Source: Ramlibacter sp.
Lineage (GTDB): Bacteria; Pseudomonadota; Gammaproteobacteria; Burkholderiales; Burkholderiaceae
Direction of reading: 5' to 3'
Assembly (NCBI GenBank): GCA_014376915.1
Contig: JACMQP010000152.1
Span: forward strand, 1 to 7,155
Length of the DNA stretch: 7,155 nucleotides
Each line of letters begins with the position of its first letter. The stretch's first letter is position 1. Positions 1 to 6,610 of the stretch are shown here, piece after piece. The notes beneath the pieces are model-generated. The model was given only the letters and a program-made list of their open reading frames with translations, ran no database searches and had not been told where the DNA came from. Made by a program: the position numbers and the translations under genes.

Positions 1-870
1 GCCCTGGCCGATCAGGTCCTGGCTGGCGTCCCAACGCTTGCCGTCCCGCTGGCTCTCGATCTTGGCGCTGGCCGCCATCTCCAGCGAACTGACCAGTGCG
101 ATCACCAGCGCCGGCGCCAGCAGCGCGGTGAGCTGGTTCCATTCCGGCAGGCCGGGCAGGTAGAGCGACGGCAGGCCGACTGGCAGCGCGCCGATCACCG
201 CCCCGTGGCTGGAATAGCCACTGAACTTGCTCAGCGCCGCTGCGACGGCCAGCACCAACAGCACCATCGGGATGCGCGGCGCGAAGCGCTTGCCCAGCAC
301 GAACAGCGCTAGGCTGACGATGCCGAAGGCCAGCGCCACCGGATCGACGTGCGGCTGGTACAGCAGGGTCGCGAGGCCGCCCTCCAGCCCCATCAGCGCT
401 GGCAGCTGCGACGCGATGATCAGCAGGGCAGCGGCCTGGCTGAAGCCCGCCAGCACCGGCGAACTCACCAGGTTGAGCACCCACGACGCGCCAGTGGCAC
501 CCAGCGCGAGCTGGATGCCGCCGGACATCAGCGCCAGCCAGACCACCAGCGACACCCACTGCCCGCTGGCCGGCTCCGCCATGCCCAGCACTGAGGCGCC
601 CACCAGCACGCTGGTCAGCGCCGAGGGCCCGACCGACAAGCGCGTCGAGCCGCTGAACAGCACCGCCACCAGGGCCGGCAGGAAGGTGGCGTACAAGCCC
701 GTGATCAGCGGCATGCCGGCCAGGCCGGCGTAGGCGACCGACTGGGGAATCATCACCAGGGCGACGGTGAGCGCGGCGCCCACTTCGTTGCGCAACAGGG
801 CAGCGTCGGGACGCGGCCAGCGGAGAAACGGAAACCAGTGCCGGAGGTCGGGCATGCGCAATTGGGGCAT
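1..870 (-). CDS. SulP-family inorganic anion transporter (3' end beyond window)
   Basis: This reading frame is open from an ATG at 870 down to base 1, giving 290 residues with no stop, so the gene continues past the left edge. The protein is very hydrophobic with many membrane segments. Residues 41-82 carry the SulP signature: IPQSVAYAGLAGMPLITGLY, then a stretch ending in FSGSTRLSVGP. The SSPVLAGF segment (136-143) and the late SLEMAASAKIES...DLIGQG motif (262-290) are also family hallmarks. SulP proteins are inner-membrane carriers for sulfate, bicarbonate or dicarboxylates, often coupled to H+ or Na+. The cytoplasmic STAS domain would lie in the missing part. The gene starts 30 nt after the sulfatase stop on the same strand, so the two probably form an operon, which makes sulfate or a sulfated compound a reasonable guess for cargo. 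The substrate cannot be read from the sequence. No clear Shine-Dalgarno precedes the ATG; M6 (853-855) is an alternative start. An in-frame stop at 901-903 rules out a longer N-terminus. Confidence 0.93.
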   Translation of the reverse strand, partial: MPQLRMPDLRHWFPFLRWPRPDAALLRNEVGAALTVALVMIPQSVAYAGLAGMPLITGLYATFLPALVAVLFSGSTRLSVGPSALTSVLVGASVLGMAEPASGQWVSLVVWLALMSGGIQLALGATGASWVLNLVSSPVLAGFSQAAALLIIASQLPALMGLEGGLATLLYQPHVDPVALAFGIVSLALFVLGKRFAPRIPMVLLVLAVAAALSKFSGYSSHGAVIGALPVGLPSLYLPGLPEWNQLTALLAPALVIALVSSLEMAASAKIESQRDGKRWDASQDLIGQG

Positions 871-900
871 GGCGCGAGTATGCCAAGCCGCGATGCGTGC

Positions 901-2211
901 TCAGCGCTGCGGCATGTCCTTGGCGCCGAAGCCCAGGCTCACCGTGGCGTCGCCCGGGATCGGTGGCATGGAGGCATTCCACGCTTCCCACGCCGTCCGC
1001 ATTGCCTCCAGCCGCTGCGGTTCGCGCGGGCCGCGGTTGGCGCGCTCGCGTTCATCGGCCGGGATGTTGAACAGGTAGTCGTTGCCGTCCACCCGCAGGT
1101 ATTTCCAGTCGCCGTGGCGCAAGGCCCGCTGGCCGCGGTGGTTCATGCGGAAGTAGAGCGGGCGGTCGAACCGGCGGGTTGCGTCGCGCAGCGCCGGCAG
1201 CAGCGAGACGCCGTCCAGCGGGTAGTCCGGCGCAGCCTGCACGCCGGCCGCATCGAGGAAGGTGGCCGACCAGTCCATCGTCATGCAGTGCTGCTCGCTG
1301 ACGCTGCCAGGCGCGATCTGCGCTGGCCAGTGGGCGATCCAGGGCACGCGGATGCCGCCCTCGGTCAGGTCCATCTTGCCGCCGACCAGCGGCCAGTTGT
1401 CGGAGAAGCGCTCGCCGCCGTTGTCGCTGGTGAAGACCACCAGCGTGTTGTCGGCCTGGCCGTTGCGCTGGAGGGCGTCGACGACCTGGCCGATGCCTTC
1501 GTCCATGTGGTGGATCATCCGGCGGTAGCTGTGGATGTTGCCGCCGTGCAGGTGGAACAGGTTGTCCTTCACCTCCTGCGCCAGCGCCTCGTCGTCGCGG
1601 GTTTCCCAGGGCCAGTGCGGCGCGGTGTAGTGCAAGCTGAGGAAGAACGGCGCCTCCTGTTTTGCCATGCGGTTCACATAGTCGACCGAGCGCTGCGACA
1701 GCAGGTCGGTCAGGTAGCCGGGCTCGATGTGCTCTTCCTCGCCCAGCCACAGGTCATGGGCGCCGGTGGACGCGCAGTGGGTGAAGTAGTCGACTCCGCC
1801 CGACATCGGGCCGAAAAATTCCTCGTACCCGGAACGCAGCGGGCCGAAGTGCGGCGGGTAGCCCAGGTGCCACTTGCCGATCAGCGCCGTGCGGTAGCCA
1901 CCGGCTTTCAGCAGCGAAGGCAGGGTGGGATGGTCGACCGGCAGGCCCAGCGTGGCGCTGCCGCGGCTCTTGCTGTTGATCGGCTCTTCCGCCGCGCCGC
2001 GCAGCCGGTACTGGTAGCGGCCGGTGATCATGGCGAAGCGGGTCGGCGAGCAGACCGGCGAGTTGGAGTAGCCCTGCGTGAACCGGATGCCGCTGGCGGC
2101 CAGCCGGTCGAGCACCGGCGACACCGGTGCGCGGCCGCCGTAGCAGCCGAGATCGGCATAGCCGAGGTCGTCGGCGACGATGAAGACGAGGTTGGGCCGG
2201 TTGTTTTTCAT
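901..2211 (-). CDS. Sulfatase (arylsulfatase A-like, type I formylglycine enzyme), apparently cytoplasmic
   Basis: The 436-residue protein matches type I sulfatases throughout. D14-D15 in the N-terminal VADDLGYADLG are calcium ligands. C54 in C-S-P-T-R (54-58) is the cysteine oxidised to formylglycine, the catalytic nucleophile, with R58 completing the motif. GKWHLG (112-117) gives K113 and H115, H199 lies in the APHW segment, SDNGG (262-266) completes the metal site, and K279 in VGGK...EGGIRVP is the expected sulfate-binding lysine. Such enzymes hydrolyse sulfate esters; the substrate (aryl, carbohydrate or other) is not predictable here. Many bacterial sulfatases are secreted, but this one starts directly with MKNNRPNLVFIV and has no signal peptide. 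A stop in the same frame at 2239-2241, with no start codon in between, excludes a hidden upstream leader. Maturation would need a formylglycine-generating enzyme encoded elsewhere. The Shine-Dalgarno is poor. It is first in a probable operon with the SulP transporter. Confidence 0.95.
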   Translation of the reverse strand: MKNNRPNLVFIVADDLGYADLGCYGGRAPVSPVLDRLAASGIRFTQGYSNSPVCSPTRFAMITGRYQYRLRGAAEEPINSKSRGSATLGLPVDHPTLPSLLKAGGYRTALIGKWHLGYPPHFGPLRSGYEEFFGPMSGGVDYFTHCASTGAHDLWLGEEEHIEPGYLTDLLSQRSVDYVNRMAKQEAPFFLSLHYTAPHWPWETRDDEALAQEVKDNLFHLHGGNIHSYRRMIHHMDEGIGQVVDALQRNGQADNTLVVFTSDNGGERFSDNWPLVGGKMDLTEGGIRVPWIAHWPAQIAPGSVSEQHCMTMDWSATFLDAAGVQAAPDYPLDGVSLLPALRDATRRFDRPLYFRMNHRGQRALRHGDWKYLRVDGNDYLFNIPADERERANRGPREPQRLEAMRTAWEAWNASMPPIPGDATVSLGFGAKDMPQR

Positions 2212-2608
2212 GCTGGGTTCATTCGTTGGCCTGGAAGTTCACTGTTTTCATAATCCGGCTCCAGCGGGCGGTGTCTCCGCGCATGGATCAGCACCTTGAC
2301 CGGCTTGCCGGCGGCACTGGGCCTCGGCAGGGAGCCGACGGGCAGCGCGCAAGGGAATGTCTCCGGCAGTTCGCACGGAGCACTGTAATCCCGCCACAAT
2401 CATTTGATCCAATCATTCGTAGCGCTCGTAAACCCTGTGCCGCCCTATGCCCGCCTGGCTGATCTGCAATCCCTCGACGACGTCCTGCTTTCCCGGCTGT
2501 TGCGGCCGCTTGCCCCGGCCGGCGGCATGACGGCCGCGGCGGGGCCGGAATTGCCCGAGGTCGACCGCCGCCGAGGCGCCGGGTCAGGGCGTCCGCGAAG
2601 CTGACCGG
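2212..2608. other. Divergent intergenic region between sulfatase and helicase genes
   Basis: These 397 nt separate two divergently transcribed genes and should hold both promoters. Most of it is GC-rich, with a relatively AT-rich island around 2391-2432 that contains a short direct repeat. A possible plus-strand -35 element (TTGATC, 2404-2409) overlaps this island, but no matching -10 is convincing, so I do not call a promoter. Short open frames exist on both strands (for example 2404-2604 plus and 2208-2399 minus), but I recognise none of them. No terminator, tRNA or other RNA gene is evident. Confidence 0.6.
2397..2417. repeat. 8-bp direct repeat CAATCATT in divergent intergenic region
   Basis: Two exact copies of CAATCATT occur at 2397-2404 and 2410-2417, separated by TGATC, so their starts are 13 bp apart. 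They lie in the AT-richest part of the divergent spacer, about 190 nt from each start codon. The placement suits a regulator-binding site or part of a promoter, but that is inference; such a short repeat could be chance. Confidence 0.35.
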
Positions 2609-5098
2609 ATGGCGACCCGCAGCCGCAAGTCGTTCGAACCGGTGGAGCGGTGGCTGGCCGCGCGCGGCTGGAAGTCGTTCCCGTTCCAGCGCGAAGTCTG
2701 GCGGGCAGTGGCTGAAGGCCGCAGCGGGATGCTGCACGCCACCACCGGATCCGGCAAGACCTATGCCGTGTGGCTGGGAATGCTGGCGGAGTTGCTGCGG
2801 CGCCATCCGCCCGAGCGAACCGCCGAGCAGCTGGGCAGAAAGGGATTGGCGGAGCCGCTGCGTGTCATCTGGCTGACGCCGATGCGCGCGCTGGCCTCTG
2901 ACACCACGCGGGCGCTGGCCGGGCCGCTGGCCGCGCTGGCGCCGTCGTGGACCGTCGGCCAGCGCACCGGCGATACCGTCATCGCCGAGCGCGCGCGGCA
3001 GGACCGGCGCTTTCCGACGGCGCTGGTGACGACGCCGGAGTCGCTCACGCTGATGCTCACCCGCAACGACCCGCGCGCGGATCTGCAAAGCGTGGAGTAC
3101 GTGGTGGTCGACGAGTGGCACGAGCTGATCGGCAGCAAGCGCGGTGTGCAGGCGCAGCTCGCGCTGGCCCGGCTGCGGCGCTTCAATCCGGCGCTGGTGA
3201 CCTGGGGCCTGAGCGCGACGCTCGGCAACCTGGATGAGGCGATGGCGGTGCTGTGCGGGCCGGACACCGAACCCGCGCCGCAACTGGTGCGCGGGCGCGT
3301 CGACAAGAAGCTGGTGATCGACACGCTGATCCCGCCGGACCCGGGCAAGTATTCGTGGGCCGGCCATCTCGGGGCGCGGATGCAGCAGCCGGTGGTGGAC
3401 GAAATCGCCAAGTCGGGTACCACTCTGGTCTTTACCAACGTGCGCTCGCAGGCCGAGATCTGGTATCAGCTGCTGCTCGAAGCCAAACCCGAATGGGCTG
3501 GCGTGATCGCACTGCATCACGGCTCGATCGACAAGGCCAGCCGCGAATGGGTTGAACTCGGCCTGAAGGAGGGCCGTTTGCGCGCGGTGGTCGCGACTTC
3601 CTCGCTGGACCTGGGGGTCGACTTTCTGCCGGTGGAACGGGTGCTGCAGATCGGCTCGCCCAAGGGCGTGGCCCGCATCCTGCAGCGCGCCGGCCGCAGC
3701 GGCCATGCGCCGGGTCGCGCGAGCCGGCTGACGCTGGTGCCGACCCACACCATGGAGCTGATCGAAGCCGCGGCCGCCCGCCGCGCCGCCTACGAAGGCC
3801 GGGTGGAGAGGCGTGAATCGCCCGACAAGCCGCTGGACGTTCTGGTGCAGCACATCGTCACCGTGGCGCTGGGTGGTGGCTTTCGCGCCGACGATCTGTT
3901 CGACGAAGTGCGCACTGCGTGGGCCTACCGCGGCCTGACGCGCGCAGAGTTCGACTGGGCGGTGCTGTTCTGCGAGCGCGGCGGTGAGAGCCTGACGGCC
4001 TATCCCGACTACCACCGGATCGTGCTGGGTGAGGACGGCGTGTTCCGGGTCAAGGACGCTGCGATCGGCCGTCGGCACAAGCTGGGCATCGGCACCATCG
4101 TCAGCGATTCGGCGATGCACGTGAAGTACCTGAGCGGCGTCACCCTTGGCACGATCGAGGAGGGCTTCATCGCCCGCCTGCGCAAGGGCGACTGCTTCTA
4201 TTTCGCTGGCCGCCTGCTGGAGTTCATCCGGGTCCAGGACATGGCGGCGTACGTGAAGAAGGCGACCCGAAGCAAGGGCACGGTGCCCACCTGGCAGGGC
4301 AGCAAGATGGCGTTGTCGAGCGAGATGGGCGACGCCGTGCTGGAGATGATGCAAAAGGCAGCGCAGGGCGAGTTCGTCGAGCCCGAACTGGAGGCGGCGC
4401 GGCCGATGCTGCAGACCCAGGCGCGGCTGTCGCGCATCCCGACACCCGGGGCGCTGCTGGTGGAAACCTTTCGTTCGAAGGAGGGTTTTCACATCTACGT
4501 CTATCCGTTCGCCGGTCGCCATGTGCACCTGGGCCTGGCCAGCCTTCTGGCCTGGCGGCTGGCACGCGACCGGCCCAACACCTTCAGCATGTCGGTCAAC
4601 GACTATGGCTTCGAACTGGTGAGCCCGGAGGAATTCGAGCTGGCGCGGGTGCAGGACCGCAGCGTGTTCGCGACCGACGACCTGCTCAACGACGTGCTGG
4701 CCTCGCTGAATTCGACTGAGTTGGCGCAGCGGCGCTTCCGCGAGATCGCGCGAGTCGCCGGCCTGATCTTCAGCGGCTATCCCGGCCAGCCGAAAAGTGC
4801 GAAGCAGTTGCAGGCGTCCAGCGGCCTGTTCTTCGAGGTGTTCCGCAAGTACGACCAGGGCAACCTGCTGCTGGGGCAGGCCGAGCGCGAGGTGCTGAGC
4901 CAGGAACTGGAGCTCTCGCGGTTGCAGGCGACGCTGGAGCGCATGCTGGGCAAGGAGCTTTGGCTGGTCGAGCTCAGGCATCCAAGCCCAATGAGCCTGC
5001 CGTTGATGGTGGAGCGCTTCCGCGAGAAGCTCACCACCGAGCAGCTGTCGACGCGGCTGGACCGCATCCTGCGCGACATGGAAGCCGACCAGCGCTGA
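2609..5098 (+). CDS. Lhr-like DEXH-box DNA helicase, ligase-associated DNA damage response family
   Basis: This 829-residue superfamily 2 helicase has all core motifs in order: Q27 of the Q motif, Walker A GSGKT (47-51), TPMRAL (90-95), TTPESL (141-146), DEWH (168-171), SAT (200-202), LVFTNVRSQAE (271-281), the ATSSLDLGVDF motif V (327-337) and QRAGRSGH motif VI (357-364). A winged-helix region (about 400-480), a beta-barrel-like stretch with the Lhr-type W-x-G segment at W562, and a DEAD/H-associated C-terminal domain (about 600-790) follow. Length and layout match the Lhr-Core type, an ATP-driven 3'-5' translocase on DNA. In many bacteria it is encoded with an ATP-dependent DNA ligase, an exonuclease and a metallophosphoesterase and is assigned to DNA damage response. 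Here no such partner lies upstream or downstream. The ATG at 2609 is the only start between an in-frame stop (2528-2530) and the Q motif; its Shine-Dalgarno is weak. The family assignment is firm; the role in repair is inferred from relatives. Confidence 0.95.
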   Translation: MATRSRKSFEPVERWLAARGWKSFPFQREVWRAVAEGRSGMLHATTGSGKTYAVWLGMLAELLRRHPPERTAEQLGRKGLAEPLRVIWLTPMRALASDTTRALAGPLAALAPSWTVGQRTGDTVIAERARQDRRFPTALVTTPESLTLMLTRNDPRADLQSVEYVVVDEWHELIGSKRGVQAQLALARLRRFNPALVTWGLSATLGNLDEAMAVLCGPDTEPAPQLVRGRVDKKLVIDTLIPPDPGKYSWAGHLGARMQQPVVDEIAKSGTTLVFTNVRSQAEIWYQLLLEAKPEWAGVIALHHGSIDKASREWVELGLKEGRLRAVVATSSLDLGVDFLPVERVLQIGSPKGVARILQRAGRSGHAPGRASRLTLVPTHTMELIEAAAARRAAYEGRVERRESPDKPLDVLVQHIVTVALGGGFRADDLFDEVRTAWAYRGLTRAEFDWAVLFCERGGESLTAYPDYHRIVLGEDGVFRVKDAAIGRRHKLGIGTIVSDSAMHVKYLSGVTLGTIEEGFIARLRKGDCFYFAGRLLEFIRVQDMAAYVKKATRSKGTVPTWQGSKMALSSEMGDAVLEMMQKAAQGEFVEPELEAARPMLQTQARLSRIPTPGALLVETFRSKEGFHIYVYPFAGRHVHLGLASLLAWRLARDRPNTFSMSVNDYGFELVSPEEFELARVQDRSVFATDDLLNDVLASLNSTELAQRRFREIARVAGLIFSGYPGQPKSAKQLQASSGLFFEVFRKYDQGNLLLGQAEREVLSQELELSRLQATLERMLGKELWLVELRHPSPMSLPLMVERFREKLTTEQLSTRLDRILRDMEADQR

Positions 5099-5300
5099 CG
5101 CAAAGGCGCGGCGCGGCATCCCGGATGGGCTCGCTGCAGTCGAAGTTGCCGGACTCGTGGCGCAGATGGCCCGGCTGCGTGCGATAAGGCTCGTGCATCT
5201 CGAGCCGGCCGCGCACGGGCTCTCCGGGCCAAGCAAGGCCGCAGTTGTCGCAGCCGAATATCTCTGTGGTCCACGCTCCGGTTGGACGCTCAAATGAAAA
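5099..5300. other. Spacer between convergent helicase and BON genes
   Basis: This roughly 200-nt stretch lies between the helicase stop and the terminator of the convergent lipoprotein gene. It has no recognisable gene. The metallophosphoesterase that often follows this helicase family is not here, and the space is too short for it. One minus-strand frame has strong GC at third positions and a C-x-x-C pair but no good start. I see no plus-strand terminator with a T tract right after the helicase. Confidence 0.5.
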
Positions 5301-5334
5301 CAGGCAGGCCAGGCGTCGCCGCCTGGCCTGCCTG
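5291..5334 (-). terminator. Intrinsic (Rho-independent) terminator of the BON lipoprotein gene
   Basis: A perfect 15-bp inverted repeat (5301-5315 with 5320-5334) encloses a 4-nt loop, which reads GCGA on the minus strand (a GNRA tetraloop in RNA). On the minus strand the stem is followed directly by TTTTCATTT. It begins 15 nt beyond the BON stop codon, exactly where a terminator is expected. On the plus strand no T-run follows the stem, so it should act mainly on minus-strand transcription. Confidence 0.92.
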
Positions 5335-5349
5335 CGGGGAGGGCCGGGT

Positions 5350-5670
5350 TTACGGCCGCACGGTCAGACTGTTGCGAACTTCCCGCACGCCGCGGGTGTT
5401 GCGGGCCAGGTATTCGGCTTGCGACTTCTCGGCGCTGGACTTGGCAAAGCCCGACAAAGCCACCGTGCCGTTGAGCGTTTCTACCTTGATGGAGGCGGCG
5501 TCGACGGTCTTGTCCTCGACGAACTTGGCCTTGACCGCCGTGGTGATGGCGGCGTCATCCACGTAGGCGCCAGCGGTTTCCTGGCCGCGCATGACAGCGC
5601 AGCCGGTGGTCAGGATGGTTGTGCCGGCAAGGGCAGCCAGGGCCAGGGCCCGGATGTATTTGGTGTTCAT
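5350..5670 (-). CDS. BON-domain lipoprotein (OsmY-like)
   Basis: The 106-residue protein begins with a short lipoprotein signal: MNTKYIR, a hydrophobic segment (8-20), then TTGC with C24 as the likely lipidated cysteine. The -3 position is T rather than the commoner L, with L at -4, so the lipobox is slightly off consensus but acceptable. Residues about 36-104 form a single BON domain, shown by the alternating D-A-A-I-T-T-A-V-K-A-K-F start, the NGTVALSGFA core (G at 57 and 61 region) and the closing VREVRNSLTV. BON domains occur in periplasmic or outer-membrane proteins such as OsmY and are thought to bind phospholipid or stabilise the envelope under osmotic stress. A strong Shine-Dalgarno (AAGGAG) lies 8 nt before the ATG. 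The gene follows the Yqj-like group by 89 nt with a weak hairpin between, so it may have its own promoter; a TTGAAA at about 5714-5719 on the minus strand could be a -35 box, but no good -10 is seen. A strong terminator follows. Confidence 0.93.
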   Translation of the reverse strand: MNTKYIRALALAALAGTTILTTGCAVMRGQETAGAYVDDAAITTAVKAKFVEDKTVDAASIKVETLNGTVALSGFAKSSAEKSQAEYLARNTRGVREVRNSLTVRP

Positions 5671-5726
5671 ATCAGTTCTCCTTCAAGTGAATCGGTTTGT
5701 CGGTGCCTGTCGTTTTCAAGAAGCTC

Positions 5727-5753
5727 CCCCGCCGTGGCACTACGCCGGCGGGG
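5727..5753 (-). terminator. GC-rich hairpin after the Yqj-like genes (possible weak terminator)
   Basis: An 8-bp perfect stem (5727-5734 with 5746-5753) with an 11-nt loop lies 7 nt beyond the stop codon at 5760-5762 on the minus strand. No T tract follows directly (AGCTTCTTG comes next), so it may be an attenuator, an mRNA-end stabiliser or simply chance in GC-rich DNA. It could lower read-through from the upstream genes into the lipoprotein gene. Confidence 0.4.
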
Positions 5754-5759
5754 TTGCGG

Positions 5760-6215
5760 TCATAGGTGGGGCTCGCGACCCTGCTGCTGCTCCTGCCAGC
5801 CTTTCGCGTCTGACAACGCGGACATCACGACGCCCGACAGTTGCGACGATTTCACGATCGCCACCACCAGCGTCGTCACCGAGATCAGCCGCCAAGGGCG
5901 CGTCAGCACCAGCAGTGCGCCAACGCCGACTGAGAGCGCCAGCACCTGGAACGGCTTGCGGCGCATGTACGACTGCAGCGACGGGGTCAAGATCTCCACG
6001 GCCATCTGGGCGGGGTGATTGCGCCACCAGGTCCGCGCAGCCGAAGTTACGCCAGCCAGCCAACCTTCGCCCGAAAACAGGCCAGCTTCGCGGTCGGGTG
6101 CGCCATCGGGATTGGCCGGTTCGCTACCCGCGTGGGCTTCGCCGCGGTGTTCGCGTCGTTCCAGGTATTCGATGATGGCAAGGCGGCTGCGGGCCAGCTT
6201 GTCCGCCGGTGTCAT
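5760..6215 (-). CDS. Hypothetical inner-membrane protein in the YqjK position of a yqjD-yqjE-like operon
   Basis: The 151-residue protein has a charged, likely cytoplasmic N-terminal half (1-60), then a tryptophan-rich amphipathic stretch with WWRNHP (63-68), and two hydrophobic segments (about 89-104 and 108-122) split by RPWRL. The C-terminal tail is polar and glutamine-rich. I do not recognise a named domain. Its start ATG overlaps the stop of the preceding holin-like gene by 4 nt (ATGA, 6212-6215), so translation is probably coupled. A good Shine-Dalgarno (GGAGG) sits 6 nt before the ATG. The position directly after a YqjE-like gene is that of yqjK in enterobacteria, but sequence similarity to YqjK cannot be claimed from inspection. 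A role with its membrane neighbours in envelope maintenance is inferred from context alone. Confidence 0.85.
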   Translation of the reverse strand: MTPADKLARSRLAIIEYLERREHRGEAHAGSEPANPDGAPDREAGLFSGEGWLAGVTSAARTWWRNHPAQMAVEILTPSLQSYMRRKPFQVLALSVGVGALLVLTRPWRLISVTTLVVAIVKSSQLSGVVMSALSDAKGWQEQQQGREPHL

Positions 6216-6592
6216 GAGCGCCCTCCAGCCATCCGCAAGGCCTGGGCGTCGGCCTCGAGCTGGCCTCGCAGTTCCACGAAAGCCTGCGTTGGCAGGCTCT
6301 TGCGTGCCAGGCCCATGGCGACCAGCGCCAGGGTCAGCGCGAACCCGGGCGCCAGTACCAGCACCCAGTGGAACTCACCCTGCATGAAGCCAAGCATGAC
6401 CGCCACTCCGGCCAACACCAGGAACACAATGAACGAGACCGCAGCGATTCCCCATGCGATGGCCCGGCGCAGCATTGCCGCTCCCAGCGTCGAAGCCTCC
6501 TGCTGCGCCAGCGCGGCATAGCCGCCGAGGTGGTCGACGACCAGTTCCGGCCGGCTGACCAAGACCTTGAAGATGGGGTGGATAAGGGCCAT
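6212..6592 (-). CDS. YqjE-like protein, phage holin superfamily (putative holin_3_6 type)
   Basis: This 126-residue membrane protein has an N-terminal amphipathic region (about 1-40, with RPELVVDHLGGYAALAQQE), two transmembrane segments (about 46-68 and 75-95) joined by a short loop around GEFHW, and a charged C-terminal tail. The layout is typical of the YqjE/'phage holin family' proteins that accompany DUF883 proteins in proteobacterial chromosomes. Despite the family name there is no phage context here and no reason to think it lyses cells. The gene starts 18 nt after the stop of the DUF883 gene and overlaps the next gene by 4 nt, so the three form one transcription unit. The Shine-Dalgarno before the ATG is poor, which suggests translation partly depends on ribosomes finishing the upstream gene. 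Confidence 0.88.
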   Translation of the reverse strand: MALIHPIFKVLVSRPELVVDHLGGYAALAQQEASTLGAAMLRRAIAWGIAAVSFIVFLVLAGVAVMLGFMQGEFHWVLVLAPGFALTLALVAMGLARKSLPTQAFVELRGQLEADAQALRMAGGRS

Positions 6593-6610
6593 CGCGCAAT
6601 CCGGCGGAGA

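Noticed and set aside
227..733. A 168-codon plus-strand open frame opposite the SulP transporter.
   Set aside because: Serine/alanine/threonine-rich shadow of a clear SulP gene on the other strand.
838..2253. A 471-codon plus-strand open frame opposite the sulfatase.
   Set aside because: It is antisense to a gene with intact catalytic motifs and shows only V/A/R/Q-rich shadow composition.
2401..2432. Candidate sigma-70 promoter for the helicase (TTGATC near 2404).
   Set aside because: The best -10 at suitable spacing matches the consensus poorly, so it is not listed as a promoter.
2404..2604. A 66-codon plus-strand open frame just before the helicase, considered as a partner gene or ligase C-terminus.
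   Set aside because: No recognisable motif, and it does not resemble the end of an ATP-dependent ligase; it ends 4 nt before the helicase ATG but its composition is plain GC-rich translation.
2288..5293. A very long (about 1000-codon) open frame on the minus strand, antisense to the whole helicase gene.
   Set aside because: Its translation is low-complexity (H, Q, R, A, L rich) with no domain, while the plus-strand frame has every helicase motif. Long antisense frames are expected opposite high-GC genes.
5245..6018. A 257-codon plus-strand open frame spanning the BON gene and spacer.
   Set aside because: It crosses two genes and a terminator that are well supported on the minus strand, and its product has no domain.
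6212..6592. Possible prophage lysis module because of the holin superfamily call.
   Set aside because: No endolysin, spanin or structural phage gene is nearby; the neighbours are DUF883 and BON genes, which is the usual chromosomal YqjE setting.
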